In this document: positions 12,308-24,718 of the stretch, piece by piece | How positions within the stretch are numbered: the first letter of the stretch is position 1 | Layout: each line of letters begins with the position of its first letter | From: Lentinula raphanica | Taxonomy: Eukaryota > Basidiomycota > Agaricomycetes > Agaricales > Omphalotaceae | DNA length: 64,000 nt | Reading direction: 5' to 3' | NCBI GenBank assembly: GCA_027919835.1 | Contig: JANVFP010000002.1 | Span: 620,001 to 684,000, forward strand | Notes under the pieces: model-generated | What the model was told of the DNA's origin: nothing | Database searches by the model: none | Seen by the model: only the letters and a program-made list of their open reading frames with translations | Position numbers and translations under genes: made by a program

Positions 12308-12490
12308 AGCGCTTAAGCCTTACTGGCAAGGTTTTGAGCGCTAAAATTGCACAGCCAAGGAGTGAGATTGATTCAGTCAAGGAGAGTTTACTGAAGACGC
12401 GACGTTGTATAAAAGCTTTTGCCTCGATTCTTTCTTTCTTGTCCAGTATCATCATGTCCAACTACTCTCGATAGCCCCTACGATATCTTT
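12308..12490 (+). pseudogene. Inverted, broken copy of the C2H2 gene's promoter and first codons
   Basis: Aligns with the reverse complement of 8283-8455. Shared parts are the AGCGCTTAAGCC block, TTTGAGCGCT, the TATA box (12408-12415), the 5' UTR (TTGCCTCGATTCTTTCTTTCTT), an ATCATCATG start at 12454 and the codons reading GATAGCCCCTACGATATC. TATA-to-ATG spacing is 46 bp in both. Relative to the functional gene the copy has lost two bases after codon 4 and reaches TAG at 12472-12474, so it cannot encode the factor. The promoter part has diverged by short indels, so the duplication is not recent. Confidence 0.8.
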
Positions 12491-12606
12491 TCATTTCGAT
12501 CGATTTAAATCCTGAGTCCAGATTACCAGTGTATGTATATAATGATAGATTTTCTTTGAGTAAGCATGAAAGTCATGATAAACCCCAAAAGTCCCTAAAC
12601 GTGAAG

Positions 12607-14145
12607 TCACCAGAATCGTGTACTGAGTGGTTCCTTTCCGTCGACCAATCTCCGATGAACTATGTTGCTTGTAAACGACGACCACTGCATAGAGTATTCG
12701 TCAATTCAGATACCAGCGAGCAAACCAGTGCACTTACTCCGTTACCGATGAACACTGCTGCCTTTCTCGCAATCTCCATATCCACCGCCATGTTAACATC
12801 AGTCTGCTCGGCGTTCAACTCCAAGTCTTTGCTTGTGACGATTGTATACCAGCCGTCCTTTTCGAGATAGGATATCATCTTTTCCAACCAATCGCCTTTG
12901 GCATTTGTGAGAAGATACATAACGTCCAAAGTACGCTTTTCCTTTTTTCCTGCAGCAGCAACATACGCCTTTCTTGCCTCCCTGACTTTGTCCACGATCG
13001 CCTGCTGTTCAGGGAAACATCTCTCGACGTAGTACTGATTATATTGCGAGCTATTCCAGACCATCGAAGGTGGGACTTCGAAAGAGTCTGGGAGTTGTGG
13101 AAGAAGATTCCAGCTATAGAATGTCGAATTGTGAAACGCCAAGCGCATACAGGCTTCCTTGAAATCTCCTCGCCGGATATGTATTGCCATCATTCTATCG
13201 TATGGGTCTCTAGGGCCAAGATTGGATAGCGGAAGCCGTGAACCTCGGGGATGAAACAGATATTCATTCGCATCGACTGCACTCCTCACCACAGGAGAAG
13301 TCTGCAGTAACCTGCTCACTGGTGATTTCGAGAATTCTTCCCATAAAGAGAGAACCCTCGTGCTTCCCCACATCCATAGATCGAACACCTGCGGAAACAT
13401 GTCGTGTTCATCGTCGCCCTGGATCTCTATACAACGTTCGGGTGCATTTTGTAGAACTTGTGCCCAATGGTTGAGCATGTCGATCCCAGGCGAATTCCAG
13501 ACCGGCGGCTTGAATTCCCGTGTGTTTATGAATCGTCTTTCTTCGTAAGGGCAGACGATCTCGTACCACCGTTCGGATATAGCCCGTGGTGCTTCGTCAC
13601 CTTCATCCCATGGGCCACCGGCCGCTGGGCCAGAGATGAGAGCGTTAAGAGGAGTCCGTGGAGGATCCGTTCGGAACTGGTATTTCGGCCAAGAATAATA
13701 TTCGGGTTTCCAGTAATAATCCAGGAAGACATAGGATCTTCCAGAGACGTAAGAAAGGTGTGCATTCATGAGCCTATGAATGAAATCGTGAACATGTCGC
13801 AGGGACTCCAACTGAAATGACAACGAACACTTCATTGAGCACATTGTTCCATCCCAGCATCTTGATTTGATTGTCAAACTTGACATACCGGCCTGTTTTT
13901 CCTTCCGGAAAGGGAAGTGACAAGTCGTGCTGAGGCAGATTATCTTCCCATTGCCGTAGTCGGGCCCAGGTTGGAGGCTCTGGTGGACGTCTGCTCGCTT
14001 CCACAGTCCCACCGAGTTCTTCAATTGGCCAAAACATTATTTCTGATGGAGAGCGTCCCGTATGACCCAAGAAGCTGACAGCAACCAGGCAGAACAGGAC
14101 GATGGCGTAAAAGTAGATGCGGTTGGAAAGGCGGATTCCTAGCAT
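12607..14145 (-). CDS. Type II membrane protein, O-fucosyltransferase-like (476 aa)
   Basis: Three exons, 14145-13829, 13773-12738 and 12684-12607, give 477 codons across introns of 55 and 53 bp. The N-terminus has one membrane anchor (YFYAIVLFCLVAVSFLG) after a short cytosolic segment, as in Golgi glycosyltransferases. Conserved stretches are GWNNVLNEV near residue 100, the HIRRGDF motif near residue 305 (the H-x-R-R-G-D-F loop that binds nucleotide sugar in GDP-fucose O-fucosyltransferases and relatives) and a C-terminal FIGNGWSSFTSNIV motif completed only by splicing to the last exon. The donor sugar and acceptor cannot be told from sequence. Confidence 0.7.
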
Positions 14146-14516
14146 TATTGTAAAGAGTCCAGTGATTCGTTCTCAGTAACGTAGAAGTTGGGTGAAGCTC
14201 GGTGAGTTGAGTGGGCAAGAGAATTCCTAGAGTGAGGACGCCGTAAAAATTTACGGACGAAACATCGAGGTAGTTGAATCTCAACAGCGAGCTGAGCTCA
14301 GAGCCGTGTCTGAACACAGTCGCCAACCCGCAGTGTCGGCAAGTGCCGGCTCAAGCCGTAAAAAGCTTAATTACCCGCCGGATCAAAGCGGGAATCTGGC
14401 CGAGGTCTGCAGTTCGATCCGGACTGATCCGGAATTCGACGACCTTGAGCTCACTTGCTTTGTACCAGCTTTGTACCCTCAGAAAATGTTTTATGGAGTT
14501 CTAATTCCAATCTATA
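14146..14516. other. Promoter of the fucosyltransferase-like gene and 3' flank of CDC43
   Basis: 371 bp with no convincing coding frame; I see no repeat or RNA gene. Confidence 0.4.
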
Positions 14517-16092
14517 CTATCTGGGTATCGCGATATAACTCCTAGCCCACTTTTCTGTCTCCTCTCTAGCGTTGATGAGGGGATCGAGAGGGTCGAATGT
14601 CCACGATGAACCATTGGATTTTTCAGTGGCAGATATCGGTGGAGGAAACATTGATAGAGCGGCGAGCGACAGATAGGTGTGATAAGGGTCTATGCGCGAA
14701 GAAGATATAACCCTCGAGATGAAGTCATAGAAAGAAAGCCTACCTGGATGTTCCCCTGGAGCCTTAGCGATCCCTCCAAATTTGAACTGACAGGTAGCCA
14801 GAAACGAGGCCAAGGATCGAGAGTCTACCAAGTCACCGGCGCCGAGGATCTAGCCAGATATCACAGTTATGAAAATTGTATTTAGACTACGAAAAATAGA
14901 GCAGAATGAAAACTAACCTTCAAACAGCCTCCTAGCCAAAAGCAATAACACGCATCGGCGACTTTGTTTGTTCTCCCACAGAACCCTCCAGATGGGTGCT
15001 GCTTGTGTACTGCCCAGTCTATCGTTTTCTGTTTTTCTGAAGGGGTAAGCGGATTTGAGGTGACCGGCGCGAGATGTATCGCCGCCATGGCGATGTAAGT
15101 AGTACCTCCTGTTATCAGGAATTGGTGATACCGTATACAAGCCAAAACATAGTAGTCCGTACCATTCGCTTCACAAAATGGGGATTGACCATAACCACCC
15201 TCGTACGTCTTGGAGCCAAAATGAGCAGTCGGAACGGATATGAGACAGGGAGACAAACTGACTCGACAAGATGCGATAAAAGCAAGCGCACGCTCTACGT
15301 TGACGCCGGACCAATCATCGAGTAGGTGGCTAATCACGAACGCGCAGTACAAGGTTCTGAGATCAGTTTCCCCGCTCCCGGGTATGGTTGAAAAGCTTCA
15401 CGGAGATGATCAGTTCCTCGAACTCAAAGCTATCATAAGTAAATCGATCGAATCACCTGCCGTCTTCTCTTTGGCATGCCTTTAAGAACGATAAAATTCC
15501 CTGCTTATCGAGTCGAGAAAAATCATCTCGGAGAATAGCAAGGGTGAGAAGCGCGGTGTATGTCATGATGATATGGGGCGTGTCATAATCAGTGTGTGCA
15601 GTGGCTGCCTGTAGAATTTTTATATGACACAGGTCAGTTTAGTGCTATAAGCGGGTCAAGTTATTGAACCACCCTGCGTCGATCCGGACATGAATGGACC
15701 AGGTCTGAAGCCTGATCCATATTTTCCACCTAGATGGAGCGAATGAGTTCGAACGCGATGAAGAGAGAGTTGTTGGTATATTGTCCATCCATACTGATCT
15801 GCTGCTCCCATATCCATTCTCTCCAGGACTCTCGATCTGTCTCCGATGTCTTGACTTGGACCATGTTGAGTAAATCCAAGCTTCCCAAACAGTAGAACGC
15901 GACTGCCATTCTGCAGAAAAAAAATAGATGTGATTCATTAACAGAATACGCATGCCAATGAAAAGCATACCTTCCCGAATCCAAGTCTACTTGACTGTCA
16001 GGAAGACCCGAAAGACATCGTTTGACGTGCCCAGCGTGTGCCACTCTAGCAAGTGGTGGAAGATAAAAATCATTCTCTGGACTACCAGACAT
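14517..16092 (-). CDS. CDC43: Geranylgeranyltransferase type I beta subunit
   Basis: A gene of at least eight exons that reads as a prenyltransferase beta barrel once introns of about 50-65 bp are removed. Diagnostic pieces in order: MAVAFYCLGSLDLL (from 15910), QQISGKYGSGFRPGPF, TAHTDYDTPHIIMTYTALL, FLKACQREDG, TLYCAFVISHLLDDW, TYEGGYGQSPFCEA-NGGTTYIAMAAIHL, GGFCGRTNKVADACYCFW and FLATCQFKFGGIAKAPGEHPDPYHTYLSLAALS. The zinc ligands expected for the family are visible as D and C in DACYC and the H in DPYHTYLS. The enzyme attaches geranylgeranyl to CaaL proteins such as Rho and Cdc42 GTPases, together with an alpha subunit encoded elsewhere. The start is put at 16092 (MSGSPENDFYLPP). Confidence 0.9.
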
Positions 16093-16630
16093 CTTGAAGA
16101 AGAGAGAAAGTTCTCGAAGCAAGAATTGTTGGAACGACCTTCGGGAAGAAGATTAAATACTTTTTCCAATGGACTCACGTTTGGTTGTGGCTCGGATCGT
16201 AGCGAAGGAGGAGTACTAGAACTTAGGAGTAATAGGAAGGAATAAACAAACTCAGCTGTTCGATAATCAGCCTGTTTGGTCATTGTTTAGATGTCAACAT
16301 GTACATGTAATTGTAAATTTCCCGGAGGCTGGAGCATTCGAAGCTGGGCTCTCCATCGAGATTCAACACTGTCTTCTTGCACAGATTGTGATAACCGTAG
16401 TTCAAAGACATATGGAATCATTCATCGGGAGAATATACTATGAATGAAGGCGAGGGTGAAGATAACAGAGAATGGGATGCCAAGGCGGATATAAAAACAA
16501 TTTTGTGGTACAGGTTCGAGGGAAAAAATATCACAATGCGACAAAATGCAGACGCGATAGGAACGGCACAAGAGCAAGGGATCGTTATACGTATCGGTTG
16601 GATAGTACAACCTCGACATTAAGTGACAGT
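16093..16630. other. Intergenic between CDC43 start and NOT2 end
   Basis: No supported gene. Frames here overlap on opposite strands and have no domain. Confidence 0.4.
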
Positions 16631-18734
16631 TCATACAGCCACACCAACTTGGAACGGCGCTCTCTGAGGAGTTTGACTCTGACTCTGATGCCCAGATTGC
16701 ATGTTCTGGCCTATTAGTCCAGGCGCAGGCTGTGGTGCAGGTATGAGTGCCGCACTAGGCATGAACGCAGGCTGGCTCTTTTCCTCCAACTCGGTATATA
16801 TGACTGTCATCTCTTTCCGCTCTTTCGACCAATTTTCTGGATCCCAGTAAGTGTATTGACCACTCTCACCACCGGGTACCTTGGCTGAAGGTATTGCCAC
16901 ACCTTCTTTCGTCAACCACAGTCGGAATTCTTTGTGGAATCTCCAATTCCGGTTGAACCTGCGTTCAAGTGATCAACAATTGCATCAAGATCTGACGATG
17001 AAAGACGAAGCCTCACAGTTCCTGTGCGGCAATTTCTTGGAGGGCATCACGCGGCGTTGAGTAGAACATGAAGAACAACGTTTCGTCGCTGAAAGCCGTC
17101 ACTTTGGCAGGCCCAGGTGGCGGAGCTTGTACATTGTAACATGCCGGAAGATGAAAATCGGGCTCGACAATATGTGCTGCAGATTGATCAGCCCACGGTG
17201 TGATGAATGTCGAATACAGACTCCTAACATCATACAGAGCATGTTCGGTAAATAAGATAGGAGAATCTTGAACCGATGGGAAGCTTACCCTGCGGATCCC
17301 ATGTCCAGCCCCATTGTGCCCAAATCTGTCCCAACAGTATTATTCAACGCTTGATCAGGCTCCAACTCCGCCTTCTTGATCATCGCGAGAAGCCCCAGTA
17401 GCCCCCACCGATCTGCGGCGCTCATGAGTATCTGCTGGGCTGGCGTCTGAGGATGCTGATGTACGTGTGCTGTTGAGTTCGGTAGCGAATTCTGCGTCGA
17501 ATTCGGATGCAGGTTAGATGTCGCGTTTGGATTCAATGCAGGATTTGGATTGGCGGCCGACGCATTTAATTGCTGTGAATCAAGCCCCCCGAGTCCGTTG
17601 GGCGCATACGCTGCAGGCGTTGTCGTTGCTCCTGGACCATTCAAAGTATTCCCTCCTGAGTTCAATGGGGGTGCATTCACTTGCGTTGATGAGAGATTCT
17701 GCTGTGATGGATGTGTACCATTCTGCTGAGGGGTAGAAGAAAATGCACCCAGTCCGCCGGTAGGTTGTGCTTGTGCGTTGGACGTATTCGGAGAGTTCCA
17801 CGCAGCATGTGCTGATTGATAGAGTTTCTGTAAGCAAATTTACACGTTCGATCAAGCATTGAGAAGAGTATTAGAATGAGAACACACCCTCTGCTGCTGC
17901 TGTTTATCCGCATCAAACGCATTCCTTGCCTGCGGACCTAGATTCAACATGCCCGGTGTGCCTTGAAGAGTTCCTAAAAGATTTTGCCGATGCTGTTGGT
18001 CAAAACCGTTAAGACCAGGTGGATGGGGAAGAGAAGACTCCTGGTTGCTTTGGGGTTGTGACTGGCCACCAAGCGCCGGAAAGTCATCAGGCGTGAAGTC
18101 TCTCGTCTGGTTTGCGGTTGTACCCCTGACCCACTGATCGCTGGCGTTGATCCTCCCATTGCAGTCCCTGCCTGGATCGCGTAGCTCGTGGTCACGTTCC
18201 CATTGTTGTTCCCGTTTCCGTTATTGTTACTCGTCGAAGTGGAGCCAAGCGCAGGGAAGTCGTTGGGATCAAGACCGAGTTCGCTCGTGGATGACACTGA
18301 AGGTGCAGAGTTTCCGATATTGGGAGTTTGGGATAGATGTGGAGGTAATGAATTTGATGTTCCGTTCGGCTGGGACTGCTGCACGGATTGTTGAGTTAGG
18401 GAACCTCCGAATCCAAAACTGTTTTGCCCTCGTTGTTGCTGCATATAGTTCGGCGGTGGCACAATCCCCTGGGATGTTTGCTGCGTTGTTGCGCGATGAT
18501 TATTCGTAGGTAGTCCTGGAACGAACCCTCCTCCCTGCATGACATTCACATTCCGAGGGGCTTGCAATCCATATGGATACGGTGACCGATACTGGCCTGC
18601 TAGTGCAGGATTGGGTGCAATGTTTGGTGGTCGTTGTTGAGTCTGGCCTACAGAATAGTTTTCAGCGTTGAATATCCTCCTATTTCGTAACTGAAGACTG
18701 CGATTGTCATTGAATGCTGACCTTGTCTGTTCAT
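16631..18734 (-). CDS. NOT2: CCR4-NOT complex subunit NOT2
   Basis: Starts at 18734 (MNRQ, split by an intron before GQTQQRPPN) and ends at 16631. The N-terminal half is Gln/Asn/Ser-rich with two copies of a D-FPALG motif (DPNDFPALGS and TPDDFPALGG), as in fungal NOT2. The middle has DRWGLLGLLAMIK and TDLGTMGLDM, conserved signatures of NOT2. The C-terminal NOT2/3/5 (NOT-box) domain is split over exons: FSDETLFFMFYSTPRDALQEIAAQEL, then FNRNWRFHKEFRLWLTKEG and GQYTYWDPENWSKERKEM. NOT2 holds NOT3/5 on the NOT1 scaffold and supports mRNA deadenylation and repression. One frame change near 18140 is not explained by an intron I could place. Confidence 0.9.
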
Positions 18735-18986
18735 GTTCTTATGAGTGGCGAAAAACGGAGAAAAGGCGGGTAAGCTACGTTGAGCAAGCAGCTGAATAAG
18801 AAATATGCGTACCAAAGTTTTTGAAAGGCTGAATACAAGTAGGATCAAGCAACTCTTCGAGAACGTCGAGGTCGCTTTGTGAAAGGCTTGGGGTAAACTT
18901 GGGTTAGGTCCGGCGCTTAACTCATACGCCAAAAAAGCACTGGGCGCCTCTTTTGTGTATAAGTTGGCTGCTCACTTTCACTATCG

Positions 18987-21542
18987 ATGTCAGCCTCACA
19001 GGACGAGCTCACTAACACTGTATTCCATGCTCTACAGAATATCGTTCCTGCTCGCAAGGCTACATTCCTCTTGGACACCGCTCTGGACTTGATTGCTGCT
19101 GGACAGTGCGTCTATTCGACTCGAGAGAGGGCTGGCTAAGTACGTGAACATTTCTAGATATGGAGAACAAGTCGAAAACTACTTTGAAGTGTATCTGCGC
19201 ACGCCCAATCTATCAAATGCAGATATGGTGAAGGCTCTATTAGCAAGGGGGAAAGCTAGGAAGGCCGAGGGAGAGTCGTTACTTGCCAAAGCTCAGCAAG
19301 GTGAGTAGTAAGTAGTAGGTACTTTCCAGAGTTGTGTTTACTAAGGTACCTCTACAGACTATGAAGCAGCCTTGAGACTCGACCCTTCCAACCAAGACAT
19401 ACAACACCTGCTTGGCCGCAACAAAATTGTACGATACTGCACATTACTCTATATCTCACCTCACCTCTGCTCAGGTCCCAAAATTCGTCTCCAGCACACC
19501 AGCCTCACAACGTGCTCCTTTAGAAGTATGGGAGCGTATTGCCTATCATATACCCCGCTATCATCTTCGCACCTGGTTATTCGTCTCACCCTTCCACCGG
19601 GAGATTGCCGTCCGCATCATCTTTCACACACTTGACTTATATTTTGGTGAAGACCAAGAGAATCTGAACAAAGGCTTGGACATATTCGATCGGGCGAAGA
19701 ACGATCCAGTGTTTGCCCGGAGAGTCAAGAGCTTGAGGCTTCATTGGGCTTATGAAGAAGGTGATATGCTGGATCTCATGATGCGGCTTTTCCGTACTGC
19801 GTTGCCAGAGTTCAAAGCCTTGGAAGATTTCGAGTGGATAGGCTATCCTGAACTACGAGCAGATATGGTTCAGACCATATTGCGTAGTCATCGACATTTG
19901 CATGGCCTAGGACTCATGTGGGTTCTCGTTCCCATGCATGGTTTGGTATTCTAAGATATATTTTCTCACACAGAGGTTGGCATTTTGATGCCATAGGGAT
20001 TGCATCTTTTCCCTCTCTCCGGAAATTCACGCTGAGAGCAGAAGATGACGATGGGTTTGCACCCATGTCGGAGATTCCGCTTCTTCTCAACACTAATTAT
20101 TCCACCCTCAATCATCTTATCCTTGCTGCATACCTCGCTCGACCGCATTCCTGGGACATGGCTTTCCAAAGCCATTCTATTAGTCGGCTGACACACTTAG
20201 ATCTGGTCGATACTCGTATATCTCACTATGTCCTAGGAAGGATTCTTGGAGCCGCGGGTGGTCTCCGTAGCTTAACTCTACATGGAATAATGGAAGAGCC
20301 GGCAAAGGCTGCAGTCCTCTTCGGTGGGGATCAAGTCATAATCGGGCCTGATGGAGAAACTAAGCATACGTTTCTGCCTCACCTCACCTCGTTCCGGTGA
20401 GTATCCCCAGTATCTCGGTTGTTTTCTTTTGTAACATCGGTCAGATTCTTGATGGTCGGTGAAGATGAGCCTGCGCTGTATACTAGCGTGGTTGAGTTTC
20501 TTCGACAAAGGCCAAATCTCAGACGTTTAGACTTGGGTAGCTGTCCCTGGCAGATGACGCTTGCTCTTCTTCGAGGAACGCCTCCGCCCAGAAAGTCTGA
20601 ACCCGAGCTGCAAACACTCTCCCCATTGAAAGCAGTCGCTAGCACCAGTTTTGGTGCTATGGCAAGTTTCTCGACTCGATCCAGTTCGGCACTCAAGCAC
20701 CAATCAGGGGATGAAAAAGCTTCGAGCAACGTCGGAATACCGGGATTGAGAGCACTTGGTGTGCGTATGGGTAATATGACGGAGGCTAAGGTACGAGACC
20801 TAGTGAACGTGCTACCGAGGGAGATGGTGGCAATCAGTCTATGGGCCGCTTTACCTGATCGTTCGATGGTGAGTCGGGAGGTCCCCTTGACTTTCTCGCT
20901 CGATCTCTTATGAACATCTCAACTTAGGACGCCTATGCTCCACTTTTCACCCCTTTCCATCAACTCTCTTTCCTTCATCTACAATCTTCTTCGCAACGAA
21001 GACCGACACCCAACCTCATGCCCGAGAAGGACTTTCAACGAGAGACAGACCTATGGCATGCTAGTGCACGCAGTATCGCGTGCACGTTACCCACCCTCGA
21101 TTTTGTTGGGTGGCACAGGGAACACTATGTTGTCGTCCGGAGTACTAGCCCCGCAGGCTCAACAGGAAATCCTTCTCTAGTTCCTGTATCATCATCAGCC
21201 TCATGTTCATTTGCATCTTCTTCCACAATGATCGATCACCGTACTCCAACGACCCAAACATCCCCCATTCCGTCACCATCTCTTGCGTCTACCGGTCCTA
21301 CTGTTAAAACAATGAAATCTCCCGTGAATCTGGCACGCCCAGATATAGTATACCCCGATACCCCAGGAGCGGCCAGGACAGATATATGCAATATCAACCA
21401 AGCTACAGTCCTTGAGTTGAAAGAGCTTCCCTCACGGCGGAGACTAGATTGTGGAAAGGGTGTTGATTTGGGTACTGAGGATGCGGCATGGCTCGAACGA
21501 AAAGACGTACCGATGGATTACGAAGAGCCTGGATTGGAATAA
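18987..21542 (+). CDS. F-box/LRR-like protein with N-terminal TPR-like segment
   Basis: The frame starts at 18987 (MSASQDELTNTVFHAL). It continues through KALLARGKARKAEGESL and, after a 60-bp intron, DYEAALRLDPSNQDIQHLL, a TPR-like helix. Next comes a basidiomycete F-box-like stretch, PLEVWERIAYHIPRYHLRTW LFVSPFHREIAVRIIFHTLDLYF, then leucine-rich repeats (SLRLHWAYEEGDML, RLTHLDLVDTRISHYVLGR, PNLRRLDLGSCPW). Introns fit at about 19300-19358, 19430-19474, 19919-19970 and 20399-20443. The C-terminus is Ser/Thr-rich and ends at 21542. Near 19090 the N-terminal frame and the next frame overlap with no usable intron, so there may be a one-base error or a frameshift. Likely a substrate adaptor for an SCF ubiquitin ligase. 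Confidence 0.65.
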
Positions 21543-21763
21543 CATATTTTGTATACTAGCTGCGGATCTTCCATACGAACACACTTCTACTAAAATAAGC
21601 CCAGAAGTTGGAACGATGAGCATCAATTGCCTTCACAACTGAACAAGGGAGAAGCGAGCGCCCAAAATAAGCGCCTAATTTTGACTACCAAATAAGTCAA
21701 ACAAAACTTGGACATCGTTACCACATTGTTCTCAACATTCCCGGCCAAAGCGACCACAGCTGA

Positions 21764-21771
21764 TATATAAG
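21764..21771 (+). promoter_or_regulatory. TATA box of the kinase gene
   Basis: TATATAAG starting 50 bp upstream of the ATG at 21814. Confidence 0.5.
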
Positions 21772-21813
21772 ACACACAATGGATCTTCTTCCACCTTCAA
21801 CCACAACTCTAAA

Positions 21814-23375
21814 ATGCCCGCTGCACGCACAACCTCAAGATTCGCAAGCGAACGAAGAAAACACGAACCGTATGGCGATGTTGAACTCCGACAACATCCA
21901 AGAGGTCCTCTGATGTACAAATCTCTGGACTCTGTACCCCACAAACATGTCCGTGCTGAGGCTTTTGGAAAGCCGTATAGAGAGCTTTATTCGCATCTCG
22001 GTCAACCTGAGGTGCGCCACATTCTACATGCTTGAAATCGATGGTATTGATTCGTTCTCCCAGTATTTGAAACCAGTGCCTACACACCTTCGTCCAAGCG
22101 ACCCTCGACCACCTCCATTGAATTCATCTGACTTTGAAGTAATCCGTGCTCTGGGTACGTTCAGATGAACGGTCGAGGTCGTCATCAAAAGTATCTAATC
22201 ATCACTTCTAGGCTACGGCAGCACCGCTTCTGTCGTTTATGCAAGGACGACACGGAAAACACATCCCCTAGATCGCCCTGGAACTGTTGTTGCTCTGAAG
22301 ATAGTGGAGAAGAAGCATCTGCGGGAAGCAGACGCGGTGAGTCTCTCTTCCCCAGACCCCGTTTCGTACACTTGGGCTCAACAAGTCATCTAGTTCGAGG
22401 AAAACAGACCAGAAAACAAGCATGTCGAGCGCTCCGTGCTCACAGAGCTTCCTTGGAACCCTTTCATCTGTGGACTCATCGGCACATTTGTTGACCCATA
22501 CAACGTATACTACGCTTTCGAGTTCTGTCCACAAAATTCTCTCCGTGTGGTTCTAGATATGGGCGAACCCTTGGAACCCCGTGTCGCGCAATTCTATTTC
22601 TGTGGAATAGTCGCCGGGCTAGCTTTCCTTCACGATCATGACATTGTCCACCGTGATGTCAAACCAGAAAATGTGTTCCTCGGCCCAGGAGGTTATCCTG
22701 TCTTGGGAGACTTTGGGTCTGCGCGAAGGTTGCAAGATGATTTCGTTCGGGTCGTGGAACGAGATGGCGTTTTTGAACTTCAACCCCCTGCTCTATCTTT
22801 CGACTGGCATGACGTCGGCACGTTCGTTTACAACGCGCCCGAACAATACACTGCGATGACCGAAGCCACATACGTCGGCTCCAGTGTGGACTGGTGGGCT
22901 GCGGGAATCACTCTGTTCGAAATGCTCACACGGAGATATCCCTTCTACTCAAGAGACCAGAAGAAAATGGAGGAGATGATTAAAAGAGGGAGATATCGTT
23001 GGCCGAGTGATGTTCGGGTTGGCAAAACCGTGAAAAGACTAGTCGCTGCACTCCTTACGTTGGATCCGTTGGAGCGGTTGGGTACGCACGATGTCCAGGA
23101 GATTATGGATTATCCTTGGTTTGAAAACGTTGATTGGGCAAAATATCATTCGCGGCAGTATGTGGTGGGTAACAGTCTACCTCGTTATTCTTGAATTGTG
23201 CTCACATCTTCCTCGACACATGTAGCCTCCAACTCGTCAAAATGTGTATCCTGGACCAGGAGAAAGATGGCATGAACTAGCGCTACCGAACCAACAGGAT
23301 GTTCCCGGTTTGAAGATAGTGGAACCTCCAATAGAGCTCCACTACGATTCACGGTTCCAAGCGAAGGAAATTTGA
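21814..23375 (+). CDS. AGC-type Ser/Thr protein kinase (444 aa)
   Basis: Five exons (21814-22011, 22064-22154, 22212-22336, 22394-23164, 23226-23375) sum to 445 codons with introns of 52-61 bp. After about 90 N-terminal residues the kinase domain begins DFEVIRALG, with the glycine loop GGYGSTASV formed across an intron. The catalytic Lys is in VALKIVEK, the catalytic loop is HRDVKPENV, the metal-binding motif is DFG (LGDFGSARRL), and the APE motif is NAPEQY followed by VDWWAAGITLFEML, typical of AGC kinases. All key residues are present, so it should be active. The C-terminal tail is short and no lipid-binding domain or hydrophobic motif is obvious. Its substrate and subfamily are unclear. 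Confidence 0.85.
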
Positions 23376-23594
23376 ACTTATAATTGTCGATTTTTGTGGA
23401 TAGAAGGTGTTCCATCTCACGAAATTGTATTTGAGATCCTGGAATGGGATTCTGTTTTTCTGGGAAAGCTAGTTCAAGTTGCGAAGAGTTTTTTATTCGT
23501 TCATATTATGGTATTACTTTGATATACGGACAGCATTCTGGTAGCAAGCAAGCAAACAGCGAGCCATTATCGTTCCTCGGTCGCGAGACTTGAT

Positions 23595-24718
23595 TTAATT
23601 TACCGGACGACCAACGTTCTGACTGGATATATGGTCAACGACATGGATAGTTGGCTGCAAGAAGTAAACGTACGCAAATTGCCCGAGGTAGTTGCCCGGA
23701 GGGAAGTATCGGCACACTAAATATCCAGTACCACTGCCCAAGAAACTGCAGTTGCCGATTGCACAGGCTACGGAGGTCGTAGATTTCCACACCACCTAGC
23801 AAGCAAGGATCAGAATGTAGACCGGATGGTGTCTCCAGGCTGAACTTACCTGAGTGAAATGTCCAGTAGAGGAGGAGAACGTGGGGTTGCTATCTGTGAA
23901 GTTTGTCAGTAACCTAAAAATCTTCTTCGAGAGTAGACTATACAATTATATTGGGCTGTAAGATTCAATGTTAGAAAATGGAATTCAGATCAACTGAATC
24001 TCAGCACATACAAGCTTCATCCATCCATAGATTTATGCCTTCCTGGACAGTTATTCCTTGGGGCGCTTCTGCAGCCTAGACGTCAATCATGTAAATGCCA
24101 GTGGCTCTCATTCTTTGTATATTAAATGGCGAACGAACCAAGTTCTCGCCGTAATTCCCTCCGCTATCACGATAGTTTTCAGCATGAGCACATTTAAAAA
24201 TTTCCAAGCAAAGTAACCTACCTATGCTGGAACACACACGCATTCGCCCACTGCTGAGTGGCCGGATACAAACTCGAATTCCACACCAACGGGGATGCAC
24301 CGTATTCAGCGCGCGCAGTGTTATGACTATCGAGAGTCGCCTGGATAAAACTCTGCGAGGGATCAGTTGAAGCTCTACTGCTTGGGGTAGAACTGGTGGG
24401 TGTAGTAGAAGTGGTCGAAGCCCTGACACTGGTAGAGGCAGGTCTGGTGGGGGTTTGGACAGAGGCTGTCACGGACACAGAGCTAGAGACTCGGGTGGTG
24501 CTCGTGGCTTTGGTGGTTGACTGATTGATCGTGGAAGAGATTTTGCTAGAGATGGAGCTGACGGGTCTTGTAGCTGTCGTTGAGATGGGCACGGTTCTAG
24601 TAGGAGTCGAGACCGTGCTTGCTGTCGAAGAAGTTGTGGCTCGGTTCTGAATGAAAGCAGCATGAGCCACGAAGTTTGGAATGGCAAGCAATGCAGAAAA
24701 GAAGAACTTGAGTTGCAT
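23595..24718 (-). CDS. Secreted CAP (PR-1/SCP-like) protein with Ser/Thr-rich linker
   Basis: Starts at 24718 with a signal peptide (MQLKFFFSALLAIPNFVAHA). A Ser/Thr/Pro-rich linker of about 100 residues follows, likely O-glycosylated, then the CAP domain: LDSHNTARAEYGASPLVW, QQWANACVFQHSGGNYGENL, EAPQGITVQEGINLWMDEA, TGHFTQVVWKSTTSVACA, and the end GNYLGQFAQNVGRPVN. The domain is spread over about seven exons with short introns (for example 24221-24164). The final intron of 51 bp is needed to give the family ending QFAQNV. The expected HNxxR, GENL, GHFTQVVW and Cys residues are intact. CAP proteins such as yeast Pry1 bind sterols and lipids outside the cell. It is divergent from the GMC oxidase gene. 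Confidence 0.88.
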
